DNA of 64,000 nucleotides from Aedes albopictus (Eukaryota > Arthropoda > Insecta > Diptera > Culicidae): NCBI RefSeq assembly GCF_035046485.1, contig NC_085137.1, forward strand, positions 13,297,346-13,361,345, given 5' to 3'. Positions 55,035 through 64,000 of this stretch are shown here, piece by piece. How positions within the stretch are numbered: the stretch's first letter is position 1; every line of letters starts with the position of its first letter. The notes beneath the pieces are model-generated. The model was not told the DNA's origin. It ran no database searches and saw only the letters and a program-made list of their open reading frames with translations. The position numbers and the translations under genes are program-made.

Positions 55035-55280
55035 ACTGTCACAACAAGACCGTCACTTCAACTTAGTGTTCTTTGAGCACTTTCACAGTTATTAATTGAA
55101 GGGCTTTTTTGCCTCCCATTGCATGAATTTGTACATTGTGAGGCAAATACAATGATACACTATGCCCAGGGAATCGAGAACATTTTCCCGACTGGGACGG
55201 GAAGCGAATCCGCCGTCTCCGGATTTGCCATCCATAGCCTTACCCAGTTGACTAAGAAGAGTCCAAAAGAACACCATAAA
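55035..55280 (-). mobile_element. tRNA-related SINE, Feilai-like
   Basis: On the minus strand a head with tagtcaactgggtaaggc (A-box-like) and ggattcgcttcc (B-box-like) is followed by attccctgggcatagtgta. The end motif is aataactgtgaaagtgctca-aagaacactaag. The order and the last motif match what I know of the Aedes Feilai SINE family. No target duplication identified. Confidence 0.65.
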
Positions 55281-55305
55281 GGATAAATTACACTAGTTTA
55301 CAAAA

Positions 55306-56318
55306 TCCAGCTTTTTACGCTGTGATGAGGGGTGATTCATTTTTGGCAGGTGCTGCCGACAGCCCCTGCAGCATCATAGTATCCGAAAATTTCAGTTCAC
55401 TGCTCTCGAATTGTCAAACATTTTCCCCATTGTTACCATTGTTACCTTCACAACAAAACTAGCTTATAGAATGTTGGAATGTTGAGAATTTAATATTCTT
55501 ACTAATATCGAACAAAGTTTAATTCCCTTTCAAAATTACAGTGAAAAGCTCGTTTGAGTAGCTTGAGGCGCACGATAGCAGCACCCCAATATGACAAATC
55601 AAATCTCTGAATTATACAAAGCAAGGAATTCGAAGCTGATAGCCAACCAAGAGCTTGATCACTGAGTAAATTCCGGCGCACATTTTTTTTTTCAAAGGAA
55701 GGAAACATGGAAGGAAAGATCTTTGCTTTGAAGAAATTATGCACCTGAATCCGCCCACATGAGTAGTGAATGTACAGGAAGGAATCCAAAATCCATGAAC
55801 AAAGTAATTCAAAACCACCAACAGACTTAAGGGAGATTAATCCTAGTTGGGTGGTTCTAGGTCTAACAGGTTGTGCTGGACGGTATCCATCAACGATTGC
55901 ATCAGGAATCTAAGAAGGACCTTGCCAGTAATCCAATTAAGATCGTAACGAAAATCTGAGTGTCAGAAATCTAATACGAATGTATAGCCTGGAATTTGTC
56001 AACGATTTCAGGAGTTTGCGGAGTTCACAGAACTGTATCCTCCAAACCACGCTTGATCCGTGACCGACCCCTACGGAATTGATGCAGGTAACGTTCCTAG
56101 TTCTACCGGATTGGTGATGGGTTGATTGTGTCCATAACAAAGGTTCCTTGGTGTCAACTGATTATTTGCTGATGGTAACAATGGTAACATGGATGGTGAA
56201 AATTTTTGACAATTCGGGAGCAGTGAACTGAAATTTTCGGTTGCTGTGATGCTACAAGGGTTGTCGGCAGCACCTGTCAAAAATGAATCACCCCTCATCA
56301 TAGCGTAAAAAGCTGGAT
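55306..56318. mobile_element. Element with about 150-bp inverted arms, 1 kb
   Basis: The left arm atccagctttttacgctgtg, gatgaggggtgattcatttt ... ccattgttaccattgttacc (55306-55450) is matched in inverse at 56163-56318 with scattered changes. The roughly 700-bp centre has several 67-95 codon minus ORFs without recognised motifs. Probably a non-autonomous DNA transposon; exact termini and duplication were not established. Confidence 0.7.
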
Positions 56319-57200
56319 AAAACGAAAGTTGTGAACTTCTGTCAACAACCAAAGTTTTTTAAGAACAATTTAGCACTGATTTCGAAACCGTGCTTCAATA
56401 ATTTTTAAGTAGAGCAGTTTTAGAGTTTTAGCTCAATATCAAGTTTAACAACTTTTAAAAATATGGAATTTACTAAAATTCAAATATCTTGCGTTTTGTT
56501 CAACCAATTACAAATCTTTTTCCATAAATTAAAAGCTGAATACAGTACCATTCCATCATCTGAATGCAGGTTTTGCATCAGATTGATGAAATTCAAGATA
56601 TTGGCGAGTTTTAGGGACGATCTCCTTAAATTTTAGCCAAATTTACAAAAATATATGAAGAGATGTATTTTCTTCAATAAAAAAAAACAATATAAAAATT
56701 CTTTCTCAACGTTTGTTTGACATATGATATGTAGGCGAATTACAGTAAAAAAATCAGCTCAATCGGAGCATTAATTACGGAGAATGAGATGCGTGAAGTG
56801 AGTGACGTTGCTTAAAAATAGAACAAAAATCGATTTCAAATCATCAACCTTGTATGGAAAGTCGAAAAAATTTCCGCTCTACTGTATTTTTTTTCTCCTT
56901 CGCGTTTTCGAACTCAGGGCATGATTCTACACCAAAAATGATCATCAGTTTACCGAGTTCAAAAATGTTGTAAACTAGTGTTATTGTTTTGAGATTGACC
57001 TCCCCTTACTAAGCTCTAGTAGGTTTATCAATGATGTTCCATCGCCTTAGATCTCTCATATTAGTCTGTATTCAGCAATGTCTAAACTGAAAGTTATGAT
57101 TTTTGACGTGAAATTTCAGCTTTCTATCCCACAATGCGTCATCATCGTCACCGGTTCTTGCGCTCTCTCCCTTCTCCATTCGTCATTCTATTATTCCGAG
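56319..57200. other. Unassigned AT-rich stretch
   Basis: No recognised gene or element. Confidence 0.3.
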
Positions 57201-57204
57201 ACGA

Positions 57205-58370
57205 ATTTATATTGAAAAATATTGTGAAATCAGACCATCTGGTTGGTAATTATTTTCGAGCATAATTCTATATTTCGTTTTATGTGTGTTTCGCGCTCCT
57301 CGCTTTGCTACTGCACCAACCACTATACTCAAGGCGCTTCCCACTTCGCCCACCATCATCGGCCTCGGCATCGTCGTCATCATCATCATCATCCGCCAGA
57401 ATTGCGGTTGGAAGATGTTGATTGGTCGGTTCGCTGCTATGCTGCTGGTGGAGCTCTCACACAAAAACACTCTGGCCAGAAGAATAATGGCCGCGATTTT
57501 GCACTCTCGAAAGAAGAACGGGAGTCGAACCCCGCGCGAGATAATGCCCCTGATTGTTCTTATATGCGATTTTTTTTTTCGATTGTTGTTCAGTTGGCTC
57601 TTCCTGTGTTGGTTGGTCTAGGATTAGACAGACGAATAATGGAAAGATTCATTTCACGATCAATTTGATACCTTTGGGTTAGATCGAATTAATCTAATTA
57701 CCCGGGATGCGTTGGGAGATTTGTTTGCTTTTCACACACTGACTGGCTGGCAAGAGAGGGTTAAGGCTCTCGGACCGCCGCCGCAAAAGGTCAATGTATT
57801 CCTAGTGAGTGACCCCGGTCTTTGGCGGTCCGTCCGATTAAATTGCCCACAGCCAGCAGAAGCGAGCGATCGGTAAATCCCATCAAGCAAATCGATTACC
57901 GATTTGCGCCCATAAAACTCATCAATTAGGTTTAATTTCACAGTAACTGTTGGTTATATTGTTCCACACGTGAAGATTCCTTGTTCTTCGAGTAGTGCGC
58001 TAAGAGCAGAGGTAAGACGATCGCGCCGCCGAACACACAATTGACCTCAATAGATCAAGCGCTGGTTCGTTGCTTGTTCAGGCGAATCGATCTTGAGGAA
58101 GCAGGGCAATGACGGAGGAACATCTATTAGATAACGCTTTCATCGCCGCCACCACCATCGTCATCGCCTCGCCAGCCAAGTGGGCAAGTGAATGGCTTTT
58201 ATCGGTAATAAAATCGCACATATCCTCCTCATCATTATCCGAGTGATGAGAAAGGCGCGCACAGCAGGCCGATGAATATGAAGCTAATCGTGATGGTTCA
58301 GTCTTAGGGATGTTCAAAATGAAAGCCACGGCATAATCTTGTTCGCTGAGATGTTCATACATATTCGATA
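57205..58370. other. GC-rich unique region, possible host regulatory DNA
   Basis: Includes cgtcgtcatcatcatcatca (57372-57393) and a stretch rich in caccaccatcgtcatcgcc (58149-58167). ORFs of 87-141 codons overlap on both strands without domains. No TE ends are visible. A donor-like gaggtaagac is at 58009. Function not assigned. Confidence 0.35.
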
Positions 58371-58950
58371 TATTTCATGAACTATTCACAAAACCGCACA
58401 GGTTTGGTGGCTGACAGTGCTTGAAAACTGAAGCGTTTTTCCCCAAACGAAGCAAAATTTATTCCTCTCTGACCGACGCGGTAGCAAGTGGGAGTTTCAA
58501 ATTTCTTTGAGTGAGAAACGATGGTTCAGCTGCATGGTGGTGGCTCTCTGAATCATTCCCTTCGCCGGTGTATAGCAGGGAAATTGCTTGGTTTTATCCC
58601 GTTATTACAGTGCAAGACCTAAACTCAAATTAAAACGATTATGATATTCACGTACAACATTCCCATACCAACAAATGATTGAACAACTGAATCATTACCG
58701 CATCTTTACACTCATCGCTGCAAGTGAGAACGAATGATCATCTGTCAGTTTGCTTCACAAACCACGAGAAACAGCGCTCACAGATGGTCTAGTTTTTCTT
58801 TGCTCCCTGATAACTGGTTGTATTTTTCATTTTTACTCAGATTCAAGCACTCAAAGTTGGTGAGCTCGTTCAATACTGTTCTAGTTTTTAATGATTTTTT
58901 TCGAAATGTTTGCCTCGTTCGATCACTAAAATAAACTTTGTGATTTCGGG
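58371..58950. other. Unassigned sequence
   Basis: No recognised gene or element. Confidence 0.3.
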
Positions 58951-58954
58951 ACAT

Positions 58955-61900
58955 TTTCCAGGGTTTCCTTCAGAAATCCCTATAAATAAGCTATAAGAAA
59001 TATTCTCATGACTCTTTCATAAATACTTCACGGCATTTCTTTAGAAATTTATTCAAGAATTGTACCACTAACGCCTACTGAAATTCCCCAACGGCCTATT
59101 TGATCAAATCTATCGAAGATTCACTCGAAAAATTTTTCAGAGGTTTCTCTAGTTTTAAATGAATATCTTGAGAAATTTGTCAAAAACCCTTTCCTCCAGC
59201 GGTTCCGTCAGAAAAACCTTCCAAGGAATTTTCAAGAAATTCTACCATGTATGCCATCGAAAATTTCTCTGAGATATCATTGAAGAATTCTTCCATTGAT
59301 TTCTTTAAGAGAACTCTTAGTTTTCATCCGAATTTTCTAAAATTTTTCTACAGATTATCCAAGGAATTAATTTAGCAACTTTTTTTTATAAAACCAAGGT
59401 TGCAACCATTCATTTGCAAAGATTTACATTCATTTGCTATTATCTCAGTTCAGAAGCATGCTATCGAAAAACAATGTATGGATGAATTTAACCTTGTAGT
59501 TTTATCTGAAAGTTTGCCGAATAACATTGGGGTCGCACACGCATTCCAAAGTCGTGAGCGAGCTGTGAAGGCAACTTTCCACAGCGTGAATGAAATTTAT
59601 ATTCACCGCGTGGAGAGTTGCCTTCACAACTCGCTCACGACTTTGGTATACGTTTGCGACCCCAATGTAAATTCATCCATACATTGTTTTTCGATAGCAT
59701 GCTTCTGACCTGAGATAATAGCAAATGAATGTAAATCATTGCAAATGAATGGTCGCAACCTTGAATAAAACCTTCTTTCAATTCCTTCCGATTTTGTTCC
59801 ATGGATTTCTTTAGAAAATTCTCCAGAAACTCCTTCTGAAAAGTCTTTCACGGATTTCCTTTGAAAGTTCCTAAGAACCTATTCCAAAGATAGCTCCAGC
59901 ATCTCCTCTAGAATTTCCTTCCGAATTTCCGTTGCAGGATGCTCTAGACATTCCTTCAAAAATTACTCAAGAAAAGCTCTTATTGGTTTCCTTAATAATC
60001 CTTCATTGTTTTTTTTTTTCAGGAATCCGTTGTAAAAATCTTTCAGGAAGTCATTCCTTCAGAAATCCTTTCAGCGATTCCTTGAGAAAATCAAAGGTTC
60101 CTTCAGAATTTTTCCAAGTATTTTTTCAGAAAATTTTCCGCAGATTCCTCCAGAAATTCTTACAAAGATTCCTTCAGAAACTCTTCCAGGAATATTTTTA
60201 GAAATTGCTCTGGAACCTCCTTCGACAACTCCTCATAAGATTAGTCCATAAATTTGTCCAAGTATTTCTAAGGAAGTCTAAGGAAATCTTCTATGACTTT
60301 CTTCCAAAGCTAATCCATAAATTCCTATAGAATTTCAGATATTTCGTCATAAATGTTCCGAGTTTCTACAAGAATTCATTGAGGTAGATTTGTATGAGCT
60401 TCTTCTGAAACTCCTCCAGGAATTACTTCAAAAATTCTTCTAGAGATTCGGGTAAAAAAAATCATCGGAAATTTCTCCAGGGATTCCTTCAGAATATTTT
60501 ACAGGGTTTTCTTTATAAATTATTTCAAAGATTGATCAATACATTCTTCTTGTGATGTCTCCTGGAAAATTTTCAGATATTCCGTCAGAAGTTTGTTTAG
60601 GTAATTTTTTTAGAAAGTTCACCAGAGATCTATACAGGAATTTCTCTAGGAATTCCATCGAAAATTCCAACATGAACGTGTAGAAAAATTTCTTCACGGA
60701 TTCAACCAAAAAATCTTGCAGGAATTCCTCGAAAGGCTTTTGCATTAATACTTCCAGTGATTCAGGCATAAACTCCGCCAGAGACTCCTACCAGAATTCA
60801 TACAGAGGTTCATTTAGGATTTTCTCCAGATATTCCTCCACAGATTTATCTGGCATTTCCTGTAAGGAAACTCCAATAATTTCTCCACTAATTCTTTAAG
60901 AAATTTATGCAGAAACATTTTCCAGAAATTTGTATCCTTTTCTTCTAAGGATCTTTGCAGAAAACTATCTATGCGTTTCTCGAGGTGTTCAGGATTTTTT
61001 TTCAGAAACTCGTCCACAGATTTCTCCTAGATTACTTCTAGAAAATTCTTCAATAGTTTTACCAAAGGATATCCCCATTTTTTTTTATTTGCTTTGAATT
61101 CCATCAAGGGTTTCCCGAGAAGTTTCTCCAGATATTTTTTTTTTCAAGAAGTTCTTAAGATATTCCTCCTGAGATTCCTTCAGAAGTTTTCCTGGGATTT
61201 CTTCGAATACTCATCCAGAGATTCATTCAAACATTCTTCCTAAGGTTTCTTAAGAGATTCTACTGCATATTTCTTCAGAAATATCATCAGGGTCCTAGAT
61301 ATCCCTCCATGTATAACTCCAGAAATTGAGCCATCATTTCCTCTAAGCATAACTCCAATAATTTCTCCACTGGTTCTTTGATAAAATCATTATAAAATAT
61401 TTTCCAGCAATTTCAATGGAAATTTTTTTAGAAACATTTCACAAGTTTTTTCTAGTGATCTTTCCAGAAGATTATCTATGCGTTTATCAGGGTATTCAAG
61501 TTTTTTTTTTCAGAAATTCGTCCACAGATATCTCCAAGCACACTTCTTTGAAATCCTCTAAAAAAATATTGAAGTATTTCCCCATGAGTTCCTAAATATA
61601 TATTTTTTTCTAGGAATTCCACCAAGAGTTTCCCGAGAAGTTTCTCCAGGTATTTCGTCAGGAAATTCTTAAGAATATGCTTGAGTAACTTCTGGAGCGA
61701 TTGCTGGAACAATTTGTGGAGGAATTCCTGAAAAAATCTTTCTAAAAAATCTGTAGAAATCGCAGACAAAGGTACTGGTGGAGTTCTTCCTTCCCTTCCC
61801 TCAATAAGTTTCTGGGCGATCCCTGAAAGATTCTTTGAAGGAATCCTTAGAAGAACTCCTGAAGATACCTCTGAAGAAATTCTCAGAAAAATTTCTAATA

Positions 61901-62080
61901 AAATATCGGAATAGATTTTTCAAGAAATAGTCAAGTAGGCTAGAACAGGCTCTCAGAAGTCAGAATCATCATAAAACCAAAATAAAAGGTATTAGGTTTT
62001 ATGCCGATTCTCAAAATCTCTTCAAGACTACTAGGTCATCAAAAAGTAACTTGGGTTGTACACAAAAGTCCCTAAACTAC
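58955..62080 (-). repeat. Degenerate 12-bp minisatellite, block 7
   Basis: About 2.7 kb of diverged gattccttcagaaattcct repeats, interrupted by the fold-back at 59395-59763. The minus frames translate as amphipathic runs such as FLERFFQEFLHKLFQQSLQKLL, which look like coiled coil but come from the DNA period. It becomes irregular after 61900. Confidence 0.8.
59395..59763. mobile_element. hAT-type fold-back element, 369 bp
   Basis: Ends caaggttgcaaccattcatt and caaggttgcgaccattcatt (inverted) fit the hAT YARNG rule. Flanks tataaaac (59387-59394) and aataaaac (59764-59771) are an 8-bp duplication with one change. Arms extend almost to the centre (gaaggcaact... and complement); the left arm carries about 20 bp absent from the right. 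Overlapping mirror ORFs on both strands result from the palindrome. Confidence 0.85.
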
Positions 62081-62089
62081 ACAGATAAA

Positions 62090-62352
62090 AATAATGAGAT
62101 TTACACGTAATGTAAACTTAATTTTAGTCATGTAAACTTAGTGTTATAACGGTTTACATGATATATCATGTAAATTTGTGTTATATGTCATGTAAATAAT
62201 CAGAGTCATGCTGAATTACATGACATATAATGGAAGTTTACATGATATTTTATGACTTTTACATGATATGTCATGTAAACTTCTGTGATATCCCACGCTC
62301 CAATTATGTGCATCATATGTCACAGAATTTTACACTCTTTTTTCGATCTGTG
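62090..62352 (-). mobile_element. TA-flanked MITE family M1, copy 2
   Basis: Inverse copy of 14169-14425: it starts cacagataaaaataatg and ends ttttttcgatctgtg, flanked by TA. The interior again holds multiple acatgatatatcatgt blocks. Differences are scattered substitutions and a few indels. Confidence 0.8.
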
Positions 62353-62354
62353 TA

Positions 62355-63070
62355 CTACCTGGAGAAATTTCTGAAAGAGTTCCTGCAGAAGCAATAAAAT
62401 TATCCTTTTTTTATTTTATGGAGAACCACAGTAGAATATAAAAATATGTTTTTGTAGAAATTATAGAAATAATATCGGAGAAAAACTGGAGAACACTCTA
62501 CAAGTATTCATATAAAAATTACTGAAACAATTCCTTGAAAAATGCTCAGGAATTGATTCTAGAGTAATTTCTACAGGAATTGTTGAAAGAATCTGTGGAA
62601 AAATAATTCTGATAGAATCCCTGAAGGAAGTTCCAAATAAATCCAAAGCAACGCCTGGAAGAATTTCCTGTAGAACCTCTTGACAATTTTCTAGCGAAAT
62701 CATTTCTGAAAAAGTTTCTGGAAGAATTTCTAAAGGAACCTCTGGGTCATTGTAAAATAATTTCTCTTTGAATTGCATAATGTATCTTAAAGATACGAAT
62801 GGAGGAATTCCTGGAGAAATTTCTAGAGGATTTTTTTGTGAAATTTCTAAAAGAGTATTCGGAGAAATTCAAAAGAAAATCTTCTGAAAATGTTTTGACA
62901 ATATTTCAGGAATGTTTAAAGAAATACATACAAGAATATAAGCATGACCTCATTTTGCAATCCTTGAAAGATTTGAATAAATTTCCTATAGGAATCCGAA
63001 GGGGAATTTTAGAATAAATTTCTGAGGAAAGTTTCTTACAAACATGGTTGCTATACAACAGCTGTATAAA
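62355..63070 (+). repeat. Degenerate 12-bp minisatellite, block 8
   Basis: Repeats like ggaggaattcctggagaaat are in reverse orientation to block 7. ORFs EEFLEKFLEDFFVKFLKEY (plus) and EVPLEILPETFSEM (minus) are repeat translations. Confidence 0.7.
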
Positions 63071-63076
63071 CCACTA

Positions 63077-63417
63077 TTAAGGTAAAGCTTGGCGCATTTC
63101 CTCATCTTTTGGTTTTTGATTTTTTTATTCAATAACGGCGCAATATTTTCAAAATCAGTTTTCTTACACATTTAGAGGAAGGATCAGGGTATCTTCGCAT
63201 TTTTTTTCCTGGTGTAAAATATTTTAATTTTTTTCAAAAACCATTTTTTTAGAAATTTTATTTGAAAATGTTTTTGTTAAAATGAAAAACTTTTGCATTG
63301 GAAAAAGAAATCAGATATTCTTTCCAGATGATCCTTTGTGTACAAAACCCGATTATGAAAATATTCCTTGTTATTGAATAAAAAATCAAAAACCAAAATA
63401 CTTCACTTTCGCCTTAA
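63077..63417. mobile_element. MITE with ttaaggygaaag ends
   Basis: It begins ttaaggtaaagcttggcg and ends cttcactttcgccttaa. The subterminal ggtttttgattttttattc is mirrored by gaataaaaaatcaaaaacc. The ends lie at TTAA, so the duplication is TTAA, TTA or TA. Non-coding, very AT-rich interior. Confidence 0.7.
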
Positions 63418-64000
63418 TCTCAATTTTAAAAATGAATAAGCTATCATTGTTGATTACGATGTGGACCACTTTCAAGATGAATATTTTCAGAAATTTCTTG
63501 AAAACCTGCCAAGGAAAATTCCTGGTGAAATTTTCAGAGAAATCCATAGACAGGGATGCATTTTGAAGGGATACTAAGAGGAATCTTTAGAGGAGTCCTT
63601 GCTGAAATTATTAGAAACATTCCAGAAAATTTTAGAAAATTCTCAAAGAATGCCCAAAGGAATGGGGATTTCCTGGAAGTAGACTGTATAACTGTCCAAC
63701 TTCCCTAAATAAATAAAGGAAACGACTGGAACAGGTTACTCAGGTTTCATACCCATTTTGGGAACTCGAAATCAGAGTGCCCAGCACAAAACTAAACTAT
63801 TAGCACATTGTAGCTGTCAGCAAATTATCCAATCATAACCACACCGAATACGACGAAAAAACGACTCCAATAGTTTCGATTCCCACTTTTCTTCAACTTA
63901 CTAGAGCATGTACTGCTCCAGTCTTCCCCATCTCGGTTGGGGTTAACCGATTTATCCAGTAGGACGCCTCTTTGGGTTTTCCCATCGAACTTTAATCGAA
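63418..64000. other. Minisatellite remnant, then unassigned sequence
   Basis: 12-bp-type repeats continue to about 63690. The last 300 bp shows no recognised gene or element. Confidence 0.35.

Noticed and set aside
57520..57560. B-box-like ggagtcgaacccc suggesting a minus-strand tRNA
   Set aside because: No A box, acceptor stem or anticodon arm is present at the right distance.
61476..61769. Coiled-coil-like ORF (FLERFFQEFLHKLF...)
   Set aside because: Derived from the 12-bp DNA period. Similar peptides occur in every minisatellite block.

Overview
This window looks like non-coding chromosomal DNA from a culicine mosquito, most likely Aedes (species not determined). The grounds are established-knowledge resemblances: RTE- and R1-clade LINE fragments, a SINE resembling the Aedes Feilai type, many TA-, TTA- and 8-bp-flanked MITEs and fold-back elements, and long degenerate 12-bp 'attcctTCAGga' minisatellites of a kind I associate with Aedes intergenic and intronic DNA. 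I find no complete host protein-coding gene. Nearly all ORFs longer than 60 codons are chance readings of minisatellites, GC-rich islands or decayed transposons.

Layout. 1-1.6 kb is a TE-borne tandem array of about 152 bp units. 2-6 kb holds a nested MITE, an RTE 3' fragment, a SINE head, a dispersed repeat pair and a GC-rich island. 6.4-12.7 kb is a 12-bp minisatellite interrupted by a 2.86 kb fold-back element (7396-10257) whose arms are mirrored tandem arrays, by a hammerhead-like motif and by a small hAT-type MITE. 14-17 kb carries a MITE, a GC island and repeat family A with a SINE inserted in it. 20.7-27.3 kb is a cluster of at least seven inverted-repeat elements. 28.1-28.5 kb is an 11-bp minisatellite, followed by a 1.1 kb GC-rich unique region. 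31.2-33 kb is a CT-rich minisatellite split by a hAT-type fold-back. At 35.1-35.6 kb two strong acceptors, one strong donor and an AATAAA suggest a micro-exon and a terminal exon of a host gene; this is the best candidate for host transcription.

36.3-37.5 kb is an RTE LINE lacking its catalytic FADD segment. 39.3-41.3 kb is a minisatellite carrying an inverted insertion with a 15-bp target duplication. 41.3-42.1 kb is another hAT-type fold-back. 42.4-44.1 kb is GC-rich and unassigned. 47.0-51.1 kb is a minus-strand RTE/R1 composite holding a solo LTR and a retroposed 636-bp element, both with target duplications. 53-57 kb holds further fold-backs, a TTA-flanked MITE and a SINE. 57.2-58.4 kb is GC-rich and unassigned. 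59-63.7 kb returns to minisatellite with a hAT-type fold-back and two MITEs.

The elements do not form a pathway. The order of events can be read from nesting: minisatellites and old LINEs act as targets, and hAT-, mariner- and Harbinger-type MITEs, SINEs and retro-inserts landed in them later. All family assignments rest on terminal motifs, target duplications and recognisable protein motifs read by eye, with no database search.
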